From an uncultured Pelagibacteraceae bacterium (GTDB lineage: Bacteria; Pseudomonadota; Alphaproteobacteria; Pelagibacterales; Pelagibacteraceae): 56,707 nucleotides of DNA. The stretch is taken from positions 1 through 56,707 of the forward strand of contig CACDOF010000004.1 of NCBI GenBank assembly GCA_902554315.1, given 5' to 3'. A program made the position numbers and the translations under genes. Shown here one piece after another: positions 40,503 through 50,132 of this stretch. The notes under the pieces were generated by a model, which saw nothing but the letters and a program-made list of their open reading frames with translations, did no database searches and was not told the origin of the DNA. How positions within the stretch are numbered: position 1 is the stretch's first letter; each line of letters starts with the position of its first letter.

Positions 40503-41264
40503 ATGAAAAAATATAAATTTATAAGAGTTTCTAAATATAAAAAACTTAGGTATATAGCAAATAATTATAATAAAAGACTTTACGTTGTTTTTTTACCAGG
40601 TTTTGCTTCAGATATTGAGGGTGAAAAACCTAAAAAATTTCTAAATTTTTCTATTCAAAATAAATTAGGTTTTCTAGCTTTAGAATATTATGGACATGGA
40701 AGATCATCTGGAGAATTTACAAAGGGCAATATTTCTAAATGGTCTAATGATGCAAAAAATGCAATAAAAAAAATAGTTAAAAAAAACGATTTTATATTAG
40801 TTGGATCAAGTATGGGAGGATGGATCTCAATGTTAATGCATAGACATTTTAATTCACAAATTAAAGGTTTTATCGGAATTGGATCGGCTCCAGAATTTCT
40901 AACTAGAATTATGTGGAAAAAATTTCCAAAAAAAATAAAAAAAGAAATATTAAAAAATGGTATATCAAAAATTAAAAATGGTGAATATGAGTATTTAATT
41001 ACAAAACAACTTATTTTAGATGGAAGAAAAATAAAAAATAAAGTTTTGAATAAAAAGTTATATAATTCAACGCCTGTCACAATGGTTCATGGACAAAAAG
41101 ATGAAGTTGTTCCTGTAAAATATTCAAGAATGGTTTTAAAAACCTTTCCTAAAGCTCAAAAAAAACTTTTAGTAATTAAAAATGGAGATCATAGTCTTTC
41201 CTCAAAAAAAAATTTAAATTTTATTTGTAAAGAACTTAAAAAAATAATTAAAACAATTAACTAG
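40503..41264 (+). CDS. Alpha/beta hydrolase (ABHD10-like)
   Basis: Serine hydrolase fold of 253 aa. The oxyanion region is VVFLPGFASDIEGEK, which resembles the ABHD10-type alphaproteobacterial hydrolases. The nucleophile elbow is GSSMGG (101-106, S103). The acid is in HGQKDEVVP (D near 199) and the catalytic histidine in NGDHSLS near the C-terminus. No signal peptide is visible, so it acts in the cytoplasm. It may be a thioesterase or depalmitoylase, unproved. The 3' end overlaps convergent gltB by 8 bp. Confidence 0.82.
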   Translation: MKKYKFIRVSKYKKLRYIANNYNKRLYVVFLPGFASDIEGEKPKKFLNFSIQNKLGFLALEYYGHGRSSGEFTKGNISKWSNDAKNAIKKIVKKNDFILVGSSMGGWISMLMHRHFNSQIKGFIGIGSAPEFLTRIMWKKFPKKIKKEILKNGISKIKNGEYEYLITKQLILDGRKIKNKVLNKKLYNSTPVTMVHGQKDEVVPVKYSRMVLKTFPKAQKKLLVIKNGDHSLSSKKNLNFICKELKKIIKTIN

Positions 41265-44200
41265 CTTTACCAACTACACTTTTTTTAGTAATTGGATTTT
41301 TAAGTTTATCTAGCATTTCTTTTGGACAAACTTGTAGAAAATTATTTACTTCAACATCGAAATTTTCAATTATATTTTTAGAAACCATAGAATCTGTTTC
41401 TTCATAATGTTTTAACACATTTTCTCTCAAATAATTTTTCCAATAATCTGTTTCGGGAGTTTGCCAAATAATTGTTTCTGGATTTGCTTTTTTTGAAAAT
41501 TGATTTTTAGGATCATAAATAAATGCCATTCCACCTGTCATACCGGCACCAAAATTATCTCCAACATCTCCTAGAATTATAATTGATCCACCTGTCATAT
41601 ACTCACACCCATTAGAGTCACATCCTTCTATAACCGCTGTTGCTCCCGAATTTCTGACCGCAAATCTTTCACCAGCTTGTCCTGCAGCTAATAATATTCC
41701 TGAAGTAGCTCCATAAAGAACAGTATTGCCAATAATAGTGTTTTCGTTAGATACTAAGTTACTTTCTTCTCGTAATTTAATTACAATTGAGGCCCCTGAA
41801 AGACCTTTTGCAACATAGTCATTGGCATCTCCTCTTAAAATTAATTTTAGTCCCTTAATACCAAAAGCACCAAATGATTGACCAGCTGATCCCTTAAATT
41901 TTAGTGCAAACGTGTTTTCATCTAACTTATTATTTCCAAATTTTTTATATAAATTATATGAAATTCTAGTCCCAACAGCTCTATCTGTATTTTTTATTTC
42001 ATAAGTTTTATCCAAAGTGGAGTTTTTATCTATTATGTCTAATATTTCTGGCCAAATTTTTTGATCTAATGTATCTGGCACTTTATTAATTATTGGACTT
42101 TCACAATATCTTTTATTAGTTCCTGGATCAGCTTGAACAAATAATGGATTTAAATCTAAATCATCTAAATTTGGTGATCCTTTACTTACTTGTTTTAATA
42201 AATCTGTTCTTCCAATAACTTCATTCAATGATTTAAAACCTAAACTTGCTAAAATTTCTCTAACTTCTTGTGCAATAAACGAAAATAAGTTTACAACTTT
42301 GTCTGGAGTACCTGTAAATTTTTTTCTTAATTCCTCATCTTGAGTACAAACTCCAACTGGACAAGTATTAGAGTGACATTGTCTTACCATAATACAACCC
42401 ATTGCAACTAGAGCTGTTGTTGCAACACCAAACTCTTCCGCTCCCATCATTGCTGCCATTACTACATCTCTGCCAGTTTTTATTCCTCCATCTGTTCTTA
42501 AAGTAACAAGATGTCTTAATTTATTTAAAGTTAAGACTTGGTTTGCTTCTGTTAATCCCATTTCCCATGGAATACCTACATATTTAACACTAGTTTGAGG
42601 AGTAGCACCTGTTCCTCCTGAATGGCCAGAAATTAAAATAATGTCAGCTTTAGCTTTTGCTACACCTGCTGCAATTGTGCCTATTCCAGATGAAGCAACT
42701 AATTTTACTCCAACTCTAGCCTGAGGATTAATTTGTTTTAAATCGTATATTAGTTGAGCTAGATCTTCGATTGAGTAAATATCATGGTGAGGAGGAGGTG
42801 AAATTAAAGTTACTCCTGGAGTTGAGTGTCTAAGTTTAGCTATTTCCTCTGTAACTTTAAATCCAGGCAATTGCCCACCTTCTCCAGGTTTAGCTCCTTG
42901 AGCTATTTTTATTTCAATTTCGTTACAATTATTTAAATAATTTATTGTAACACCAAATCTTGCTGATGCTATTTGTTTTACTCTTGAATTTGCACTGTCT
43001 CCATTTTTTAATATTTTAAATCTTTTTTCATCTTCTCCCCCCTCACCGCTACATGAAGCTCCTTTAATTCTGTTCATTCCCATTGCAAGTGTTTCATGTG
43101 CTTCTTTTGATAGTGCACCATGAGACATACTCCCACTACCAAACCTTTTCATGATATTTGTTATTGGTTCAACTTCGTCAATATCAATTTTTTTTTGGTT
43201 TTTGAAATCAATCAAATCTCTTAAACTAATTGGTTTTAAACTATAAATACCTTTTGTATATTTTTTGTAAGTCTCGTAAGAATTTGATCCAACGGCAGCT
43301 TGTAAAAGATGAATTAGTTTTCCTTGGTATTGGTGTATTTCACCATTTTTTCTGTATCTATAAATTCCACCTATAGGTAAAATATCTGAGTAAATATCAA
43401 AAGCATCTTTATGAATAGCTCTAATTTTTTTTTCAATACCAGTTAAACCAATTCCTGAAATTTTTGAAATTACCCCTGGAAAATAATCTTTAACAATTGT
43501 TCTACTTAAACCAACAGTTTCAAAGTTACACCCACCTCTGTAAGAGCTAAGTACTGAAATTCCCATCTTCGACATTATTTTTAACAATCCAAGATTTACT
43601 GATTTAATATATCTAGCAACGCACTCATCATAGGAAAAATTGCCAAAAAGTTTTTTGGAATATCTTTGGTATAAACTATCAAATGCAAGGTACGGATTTA
43701 CAGTTGTAGCACCGACTCCTATAAGAGTAGCAAAAGAATGTGTATCAAGGACATCTCCTGTTTGTACATTAATAGAAACATATCCTCTTAAGCCTAATTT
43801 TATTAAATGAGTATTTATTGCACCAATACACAAAAGCATTGGCATAGGAAGTTTTGTTTCAGATATTTTTTTATCTGATAGAATAAGTTGAGTAACGCCT
43901 TCTCTAACTGCTTTTTCAGCATCTTTTCTTAATCTTTCAATTGACTCTTCAAGAGTTTGCTTATCATTGAATGTGCACTCTATAGTTCTGTGGTTATCAC
44001 CAAAGTATTTTATGAATTTTTCAAATTGGGTATTTGACAGAATTGGACTATCTAGTACATAAATATTTTCTTCAGTTAGATTTGAAAAATCAAGAATATT
44101 TCCAAGATTTCCAAATCTCGTTTTAAGACTCATTACTTTATTTTCTCTTAACGAGTCGATAGGAGGATTGGTTACTTGACTAAAATTTTGTCTAAAAAAG

Positions 44201-45753
44201 TGGTAAAGCGGCCTATATTTATCTGATAATACAGCAAGTGGTGTATCATCACCCATCGAGCCAGTTGCCTCTTTTGCATCTTCTGCCATTGGATGCAAAA
44301 TTAGCTCCAAATCCTCTAAACTATATCCAAAACAATGTTGTATCTTTTTTAAATCAGTTCCGGAAAACTCATTTTTTTCATTTTCAATAGTAAATATCTT
44401 ATCCAAATCAATAATTTGATTATTAAAGTGCTTATATTCCTTGGCTAAATAATTTTTAATTTCTTTATTTGAGTAAACTTTCCCTTTTTCAATTCTAACA
44501 CCTAATATTTCCCCTGGACCTAATCTTCCTTTTGAAACAATTTTTTTTTCATTTAAATCAATCATTCCAGTTTCAGAACCAGCAAATAATAGTTTGTCTC
44601 TTGTTACCGTATATCTTAAAGGTCTAAGTCCATTTCTATCGCTTGCTACAATTACCCATTCATTATCTGTTGCTGCTATAGCTGCAGGACCATCCCATGG
44701 CTCCATAGTACTATTCAAAAAATTGAATAATTGTTGATGATCTCGTGAAAGAACTTTGCTTTTTTTAGACCAAGCGTCTGGGATTAGTATTAATTTTGCT
44801 AATGGTGCTGAATGACCAGAAATATTTAAAAGTTCAAAGACATTATCTAATGAAGCAGAATCCGAATTGCCCGCTGGAATTACAGGTTTTAAATTTTCCA
44901 TATCTTCAAATAGAGGACTAAACATTTCTTGTTCATGAATTCTCATCCAATTAATATTTCCTTTTAAAGTATTTATTTCTCCATTGTGAGCTATTGACCT
45001 AAATGGTTGAGCCAAGTCCCAACTAGGAGCTGTGTTAGTTGAAAATCTTTGATGAAAAATTGCGTATCTTGATATAAAACGTTCATCTTTTAAGTCTGTG
45101 TAAAAATCTGATAACGCTTCTGCTAAAAACATTCCTTTATAAATTATTGATTTTGAACTGAATGAACAGATATAAAAATTATTTAACTGGTTTATTAAAG
45201 CTTCTTTTTCAATTTTTCTTCTTGTTTCATAAATTATTCTCTCTAAATCTTTTCCATTAATAGCTTTATCATTGTGAGTAAAAAGGACTTGTGTAATTTC
45301 AGGTCTTGTTAACTCAGCTTTTTCACCAAGAACAGAAGGGTCTACTGGTACTTGCCTCCATCCATAAATATTAAAATTCTTTTTTGTTAATTCACTTTCT
45401 ACAATCGTTCTACATTGTTCTTGTCCACCAAAATCATTTCTGGGTAGGAATATCATTCCTACACACAAGTCTGAGTTATCGTGTTTATGACCTGTTATTT
45501 CAATTTTTTCTGCAAAAAAATCTTTGGGAATCTCGATGTGAATTCCTGCTCCATCACCAGTTTTACCATCTGCATCTATAGCTCCTCTGTGCCATACAGC
45601 TTTTAAAGCTTCAATTCCATATTCAACTACTTTTCTTGATTTAAGACCTTCTGTTGATGCAACTAAACCAACTCCACACGCATCATGTTCCATAGTTTCA
45701 TCATAAACGTGATTATTTTTTAAAAGATCACGATTTTTTTTCTGAATATCCAT
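41257..45753 (-). CDS. gltB: Glutamate synthase (NADPH) large subunit
   Basis: Converts glutamine and 2-oxoglutarate to two glutamates, the main ammonium-assimilation route with glutamine synthetase. The 1498-aa chain has the standard order: a class II amidotransferase domain whose catalytic cysteine is C26 in EHDACGVG (exposed after propeptide cleavage), a central domain, the FMN-binding synthase domain with SGHSGGTGATP, the 3Fe-4S cysteine cluster CIMVRQCHSNTCPVGVC at about 1120-1135, and the C-terminal beta-helix domain (GDANDYVAKGLSGASI). gltD lies immediately upstream and shares one base with its start codon. Confidence 0.97.
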   Translation of the reverse strand: MDIQKKNRDLLKNNHVYDETMEHDACGVGLVASTEGLKSRKVVEYGIEALKAVWHRGAIDADGKTGDGAGIHIEIPKDFFAEKIEITGHKHDNSDLCVGMIFLPRNDFGGQEQCRTIVESELTKKNFNIYGWRQVPVDPSVLGEKAELTRPEITQVLFTHNDKAINGKDLERIIYETRRKIEKEALINQLNNFYICSFSSKSIIYKGMFLAEALSDFYTDLKDERFISRYAIFHQRFSTNTAPSWDLAQPFRSIAHNGEINTLKGNINWMRIHEQEMFSPLFEDMENLKPVIPAGNSDSASLDNVFELLNISGHSAPLAKLILIPDAWSKKSKVLSRDHQQLFNFLNSTMEPWDGPAAIAATDNEWVIVASDRNGLRPLRYTVTRDKLLFAGSETGMIDLNEKKIVSKGRLGPGEILGVRIEKGKVYSNKEIKNYLAKEYKHFNNQIIDLDKIFTIENEKNEFSGTDLKKIQHCFGYSLEDLELILHPMAEDAKEATGSMGDDTPLAVLSDKYRPLYHFFRQNFSQVTNPPIDSLRENKVMSLKTRFGNLGNILDFSNLTEENIYVLDSPILSNTQFEKFIKYFGDNHRTIECTFNDKQTLEESIERLRKDAEKAVREGVTQLILSDKKISETKLPMPMLLCIGAINTHLIKLGLRGYVSINVQTGDVLDTHSFATLIGVGATTVNPYLAFDSLYQRYSKKLFGNFSYDECVARYIKSVNLGLLKIMSKMGISVLSSYRGGCNFETVGLSRTIVKDYFPGVISKISGIGLTGIEKKIRAIHKDAFDIYSDILPIGGIYRYRKNGEIHQYQGKLIHLLQAAVGSNSYETYKKYTKGIYSLKPISLRDLIDFKNQKKIDIDEVEPITNIMKRFGSGSMSHGALSKEAHETLAMGMNRIKGASCSGEGGEDEKRFKILKNGDSANSRVKQIASARFGVTINYLNNCNEIEIKIAQGAKPGEGGQLPGFKVTEEIAKLRHSTPGVTLISPPPHHDIYSIEDLAQLIYDLKQINPQARVGVKLVASSGIGTIAAGVAKAKADIILISGHSGGTGATPQTSVKYVGIPWEMGLTEANQVLTLNKLRHLVTLRTDGGIKTGRDVVMAAMMGAEEFGVATTALVAMGCIMVRQCHSNTCPVGVCTQDEELRKKFTGTPDKVVNLFSFIAQEVREILASLGFKSLNEVIGRTDLLKQVSKGSPNLDDLDLNPLFVQADPGTNKRYCESPIINKVPDTLDQKIWPEILDIIDKNSTLDKTYEIKNTDRAVGTRISYNLYKKFGNNKLDENTFALKFKGSAGQSFGAFGIKGLKLILRGDANDYVAKGLSGASIVIKLREESNLVSNENTIIGNTVLYGATSGILLAAGQAGERFAVRNSGATAVIEGCDSNGCEYMTGGSIIILGDVGDNFGAGMTGGMAFIYDPKNQFSKKANPETIIWQTPETDYWKNYLRENVLKHYEETDSMVSKNIIENFDVEVNNFLQVCPKEMLDKLKNPITKKSVVGKAS

Positions 45754-47186
45754 TAAGCAACTTTCATTTTTTGTTTAGATTTAAGATAACTTTCGATAGA
45801 CACTGCAACATCTCTTCCATCTTTAATGGCCCAAACCACTAATGAGGCTCCTCTAACTATATCTCCAGCTGCAAATACACCAGGTATACTAGTTTCCATT
45901 GTATCAAAGTCAGCTTTTATAGTGCCCCATTGTGAAACTTTTAGTCTTGGTTCTTGAAATAAAACTGGTAAATCTTCAGGATCAAACCCTAAAGATTTAA
46001 TTACTAGATCTGCTTTAATTTCAAATTCGGCATTTTCTTCTGGAACTGGTTTTCTTCTTCCACTTTCATCTGGATCAGTCAACCTCATCTTATCAACTAT
46101 AATACTATTTATTTTATTAGTACCCTTAAACTCTTTTGGATTACTTAGCCAAATAAATTCCACACCTTCCTCTTCTGCATTTGCAACTTCTCTTGCAGAG
46201 CCGGGCATATTTTCTTTGTCTCTCCTATAAAGACATTTAACTGACTTAGCTTTTTGTCTTACTGAAGTTCTTACACAGTCCATGGCCGTATCCCCACCTC
46301 CAATAACAACAATATCTTTTCCTTCAGCATTTAAAGTTCCATTATCAAACATTTTAACCTTGTCACCTAAGCCTTTTTTATTCGAAGCAGTCAAAAAATC
46401 CATTGCAGGAAAAATGTTACTTAGATCATTGCCAGGTAAATTAACCTCTCTTGGTTTATAAACACCAGTAGAAATTAGCATTGCATCATGTTTTGATTGT
46501 AATTCTTTTAAAGTTGAGTCTTTGCCAACTTCAAAGTTATGTATAAATTCAATTCCACCTTCTTTTAAAAGCTTTATTCTTCTCTGAACTACATGCTTCT
46601 CCAATTTAAAATTTGGAATACCATAAATTAGCAATCCTCCAGCTCTATCGTATCTATCGTATATAGTTACTTGATAACCTTTTTTACGTAATTCTTCTCC
46701 ACAGGCTAAACCAGCTGGTCCTGCACCTATAATTCCTACACTTTGATCATTTTCAATTTTTATTTCTATAGGTTTAACCCAGCCATTTTCCCAAGCTTTA
46801 TCAGTTAAATATTTTTCTATTGATCCAATAGTAACGGTTCCATGTCCAGACTGCTCAATTACACAATTGCCCTCACATAACCTGTCTTGTGGGCAAATCC
46901 TTCCACAAACTTCGGGCATATTATTTGTGCTTTGGGATAGATGATATGCTTCTTCGTATCTTCCTTCTGCAGTCAGTTTTAACCAATCGGGAATATTATT
47001 ACTTAAAGGGCAGTGAATCTGACAAAATGGTACTCCACATTGCGAACAACGACTTGATTGCTCTTTAGCTTTATCATGAATAAATTCTTGGTAAATTTCT
47101 CCAAAATCCTCTTTTCTTCTTATTTTATCCCTTTTAGGTGGATTTTGTTGACCTATATCTACAAACTTAAGCATTTTATTATTCAT
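45753..47186 (-). CDS. gltD: Glutamate synthase (NADPH) small subunit
   Basis: FAD/NADPH and iron-sulfur subunit that feeds electrons to GltB. The 477-aa protein has N-terminal cysteines CSQCGVPFCQIHCP and CGRICPQDRLCEGNC for 4Fe-4S clusters, FAD-binding GAGPAGLACGEELR, and NADPH-binding VVIGGGDTAMDC, followed by GVFAAGDIVRGASLVVWAI. I keep the ATG at 47186; the ATG at 47174 (MLKFVDIG) is an equally plausible start. It is upstream of gltB in one operon, and the two-hairpin spacer lies before it. Confidence 0.96.
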   Translation of the reverse strand: MNNKMLKFVDIGQQNPPKRDKIRRKEDFGEIYQEFIHDKAKEQSSRCSQCGVPFCQIHCPLSNNIPDWLKLTAEGRYEEAYHLSQSTNNMPEVCGRICPQDRLCEGNCVIEQSGHGTVTIGSIEKYLTDKAWENGWVKPIEIKIENDQSVGIIGAGPAGLACGEELRKKGYQVTIYDRYDRAGGLLIYGIPNFKLEKHVVQRRIKLLKEGGIEFIHNFEVGKDSTLKELQSKHDAMLISTGVYKPREVNLPGNDLSNIFPAMDFLTASNKKGLGDKVKMFDNGTLNAEGKDIVVIGGGDTAMDCVRTSVRQKAKSVKCLYRRDKENMPGSAREVANAEEEGVEFIWLSNPKEFKGTNKINSIIVDKMRLTDPDESGRRKPVPEENAEFEIKADLVIKSLGFDPEDLPVLFQEPRLKVSQWGTIKADFDTMETSIPGVFAAGDIVRGASLVVWAIKDGRDVAVSIESYLKSKQKMKVA

Positions 47187-47291
47187 GGGAATTGTCTTAT
47201 ATATTACAAATATATATTTATAAACTATAACAAGGTAATAGTTACTGACTTATATTTGTTAAAATTGTTGATTTTACTTAATTTTTTGTTT

Positions 47292-47312
47292 TTTGCATGT
47301 TTGATATGCAAA
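47292..47312. promoter_or_regulatory. Inverted repeat 1 in the gltD-uppP divergent spacer
   Basis: TTTGCAT (47292-47298), 7-bp loop, ATGCAAA (47306-47312). It is a perfect 7-bp inverted repeat in the 178-bp gap between divergent gltD and uppP, 53 bp before the uppP ATG. It may be an operator for a dimeric regulator or a transcript hairpin. No regulator can be named. Confidence 0.4.
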
Positions 47313-47318
47313 TTCTGA

Positions 47319-47337
47319 ATTGCCATAATTAGGCAAT
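47319..47337. promoter_or_regulatory. Inverted repeat 2 in the gltD-uppP divergent spacer
   Basis: ATTGCC (47319-47324), 7-bp loop, GGCAAT (47332-47337). It is a perfect 6-bp inverted repeat, relatively GC-rich for this spacer, placed 6 bp after inverted repeat 1 and 27 bp before the uppP ATG. Both repeats share a 7-bp loop, suggesting related binding sites or stem-loops. Confidence 0.45.
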
Positions 47338-47364
47338 CTTATAGATATCTAAATAAGTTATTAA

Positions 47365-48132
47365 ATGATCGAAAATTACTTAGAAGCTTCAATTTTAGCA
47401 ATTATTCAGGGTTTTTCTGAGTTTATACCTGTCAGTTCTTCTGCCCATCTAGTCATTATTTCAAAGATATCAAATTTTAATATTAGTTCTTTGCAGCTAG
47501 ATATTAGTCTCCATTTAGGGTCACTTTTAGCAATAATATTTTACTTCAGAAAAGATTTAATAAACTTATCAAAAAATAAATCTTTGCTTTCTTTAATTAT
47601 TGTAGCCTCAATTCCCTTAATGTTAGTTGGATACATTTTTTACGCTACTGGAATTGTAGAACATGTAAGAAATTTAAAGGTAATTGCTTGGACGACGCTT
47701 ATTTTTGGTATTTTACTATACTTTGCTGATCGAAGAGAAATTAAAAATTCTATAAATAATGATTTAAATTTAAAAAATATTTTAATAATTGGTTTATTTC
47801 AAATTTTAGCAATCATACCTGGAGTAAGTAGGTCAGGTATAACAATATCAGCATCAAGATTTTTAAATTTTGATAGAGTTGACTCGTCAAAGATTTCTTT
47901 TTATTTATCTATACCAGCTTTAGGAGGTGCAAGTGCTTTAGGCATCAAAGATGTTATCAATACAAATATAAATTTTGACATAATGCTTTTATATTCAATT
48001 ATATTTTCTTTTTTTATTTCTTATCTTACTATTAAGTATTTTTTAATTTATGTAAAAAATTTTAATCTAAATATATTTATTTATTATAGAATATTCTTGG
48101 CACTTATTCTTTTTATAATCGCCTACAACTGA
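47365..48132 (+). CDS. uppP: Undecaprenyl-diphosphatase
   Basis: Integral membrane enzyme (BacA/UppP) that recycles undecaprenyl pyrophosphate for peptidoglycan and O-antigen synthesis. The 255-aa protein shows the paired signature motifs IQGFSEFIPVSSSAHLVI at about 15-32 and GVSRSGITISASRF (about 153-166), plus about eight membrane segments and HLGSLLAIIFYF. It is divergent from gltD and convergent with an EamA transporter gene, whose end it overlaps by 10 bp. Confidence 0.96.
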   Translation: MIENYLEASILAIIQGFSEFIPVSSSAHLVIISKISNFNISSLQLDISLHLGSLLAIIFYFRKDLINLSKNKSLLSLIIVASIPLMLVGYIFYATGIVEHVRNLKVIAWTTLIFGILLYFADRREIKNSINNDLNLKNILIIGLFQILAIIPGVSRSGITISASRFLNFDRVDSSKISFYLSIPALGGASALGIKDVINTNINFDIMLLYSIIFSFFISYLTIKYFLIYVKNFNLNIFIYYRIFLALILFIIAYN

Positions 48133-49013
48133 TTTTTTAAACTTGGAGAAAGTTGAGAAGAAATGACTGCGATTAAAATCAAAAAACAACCAATTATATT
48201 ATTTATATCTAGAAATTGCTCTAAAATAATCCATCCTGCAACTGCTGCAAATACTCCTTCAAGAGAATAGATTATTGCTGCTGGTGCTTCCTCTATATTT
48301 TTTTGAGCAAACATTTGCAAAGTAAAAGCTAAACCTCCTGATAGAGCGCCTGCATAAATTATTGAGCTACTTTCTAAAATGATCTTAGAAAAATTTATTT
48401 CTTCAAAAATTAGTGAGAAGATTATTGAAAGAGTTGCGACAAATAAAGCCTGTAAAGCTGCATAAAATATTGGAATATTAAATTCCTCCATAAATTTTCC
48501 AGCAAAAATAATATGTAAAGCCCAAAAAACAGAACATAAAATTACTAAAGCATCTCCCAACATAATTTCAGAATTAGAAAAATCACTTAGGAGGTATACG
48601 CCTACAACACAAAGGCCAATTGCTGGCCAAATACTCCAATGAATTTTTTGCGAATAAATAATAAAAAGTAAAATTGGAACTAAAGGTACATAAAAAACTG
48701 TAAAAAAAGCAGCATTAGCAATATTTGTGTATTGAAGGGCCGCTTGTTGCAAAAAAGTACCTAAAAAAAGTGAAATTCCCATTAAAATTAAATACTTTAT
48801 GAAAAGCTTTGATTTTGAATTAATTTCAATTTTTATTTTTTCTCTCTCAAAAAATATTGCGAATGGAATAATTGTTAAAAAACCTACTACAAATCTTGCT
48901 GAATTAAATGTTAATGGACCAATATTATCCATGCCAGTATCTTGAGCAATAAAAGCCGTTCCCCAAATAAAAGTGGTTACTAGGGCACATATCATTGAAA
49001 CCGATTTACTCAT
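48123..49013 (-). CDS. EamA/DMT-family transporter
   Basis: Drug/metabolite-transporter-superfamily permease of 296 aa with ten predicted membrane helices as two EamA repeats (about 1-140 and 148-290). Typical features are FIWGTAFIAQD in helix 1 and SLEGVFAAVAGWIILEQ in the ninth segment. The substrate cannot be read; amino acids or other small metabolites are usual. It lies 21 bp downstream of the dioxygenase gene, in the same direction, and may belong to the aceE-aceF transcript. Confidence 0.88.
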   Translation of the reverse strand: MSKSVSMICALVTTFIWGTAFIAQDTGMDNIGPLTFNSARFVVGFLTIIPFAIFFEREKIKIEINSKSKLFIKYLILMGISLFLGTFLQQAALQYTNIANAAFFTVFYVPLVPILLFIIYSQKIHWSIWPAIGLCVVGVYLLSDFSNSEIMLGDALVILCSVFWALHIIFAGKFMEEFNIPIFYAALQALFVATLSIIFSLIFEEINFSKIILESSSIIYAGALSGGLAFTLQMFAQKNIEEAPAAIIYSLEGVFAAVAGWIILEQFLDINNIIGCFLILIAVISSQLSPSLKNQL

Positions 49014-49034
49014 ATAGATCCTGAGGATTGTTTT

Positions 49035-50132
49035 TTAAATTATTCCGTTAATTTTACAAGAACTATCAAAATCTTCTTTATTAATATAGCATCCAGAAAT
49101 CTTTCTAGTTCCACTAAAAGAAGCTCTTCCATGAAGAATACGCCAATTATTAAAAATTAATAGATCACCTGGTTTTAATATATGTCGCCATTGATAATTT
49201 TTATCGTTAGCTATTAAATCAAATTTTTTTATAGCTGAATAAAATTTTTTAGTTAGTTCATTATCAAATCTAAATGGTGCTCTATCATAATTATTGAAGC
49301 TCACTTGAATAATTTCTTTATTTTCATTTAATTTAAATATTGGTCTTTCGGCTTCTAAAAAAACTCCATCACCAATATAATTTCCTTTCACATTTGTATT
49401 TGATAATATATTGAATATTTCATTATCAGAATTTTTTATTTCTTCTGCAATCTTAAGACCATCAACCATAATTGACTCACCTCCTTCAGCAGAATATTCA
49501 CAACATAATAACAATTGAAGACCAGGCGCATCGTTACTATATGTTGCATCTGTATGTGGTCTTAACTCTTCTTGAGTATATGCACTATCAGCTTTATTTT
49601 CATTTGACTGGAAGCTCCACAGTCCACCAAATATTGAATTTCTTACATAACCAATTTTATTTGCAATCTCTTCAACTGGGTTCATATTTTTTTCACAATT
49701 TTTCAAAACAATAAAACCATAATCGTATAAAATTTTTAGAAAATTTTTAAAACCTTGTTTTGTTTTAGTTTCTTTGAATTCAAAAAATATATTTGAATTT
49801 AAATCTTTAGCTTTCCAAATATTATATTTTGATTTCTTTTTATTATTATTAACAATATTTTTAGATAAAAATTCGTAAGAATAATTAACTGGCTTATCTA
49901 AATCTGGCCATAAAATACTTAAAGATTTACCATTCTCTAAAATTTCAACATTTTTTATTTTTAAATCTAAGTCTAATCCAGCTGTAAAAGTTTTTCTTTG
50001 ATTGGATCTTTTATCCCAGTTAATTTCATCCTTAGCGTGATCTCTGAGCCATATGTTTGTAAAAGTTTCAGAATTTTCATTATTAAATTGAACTTTCAAA
50101 TTATCTGATGATATCTCAATTTTAGTGATCAT
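49035..50132 (-). CDS. TauD / gamma-butyrobetaine-hydroxylase-type 2-oxoglutarate dioxygenase
   Basis: Fe(II)/2-oxoglutarate-dependent dioxygenase of 365 aa. Residues 5-95 resemble the N-terminal domain of gamma-butyrobetaine or trimethyllysine hydroxylases (TNIWLRDHAKDE), but the zinc-binding cysteines of that domain are absent. The catalytic domain has the facial triad H193 and D195 in RPHTDATYS and H334 in RILHGRASF, with the 2-oxoglutarate arginine probably in the GTRKISG block. The likely substrate is a betaine-type or quaternary amine, by analogy only. Its start overlaps the aceF stop by 4 bp, coupling it to pyruvate dehydrogenase. Confidence 0.83.
   Translation of the reverse strand: MITKIEISSDNLKVQFNNENSETFTNIWLRDHAKDEINWDKRSNQRKTFTAGLDLDLKIKNVEILENGKSLSILWPDLDKPVNYSYEFLSKNIVNNNKKKSKYNIWKAKDLNSNIFFEFKETKTKQGFKNFLKILYDYGFIVLKNCEKNMNPVEEIANKIGYVRNSIFGGLWSFQSNENKADSAYTQEELRPHTDATYSNDAPGLQLLLCCEYSAEGGESIMVDGLKIAEEIKNSDNEIFNILSNTNVKGNYIGDGVFLEAERPIFKLNENKEIIQVSFNNYDRAPFRFDNELTKKFYSAIKKFDLIANDKNYQWRHILKPGDLLIFNNWRILHGRASFSGTRKISGCYINKEDFDSSCKINGII

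Noticed and set aside
40688-41080. 130-residue minus-strand frame within the alpha/beta hydrolase gene
   Set aside because: It is the shadow of the hydrolase, whose nucleophile, acid and histidine motifs are intact in the plus frame.
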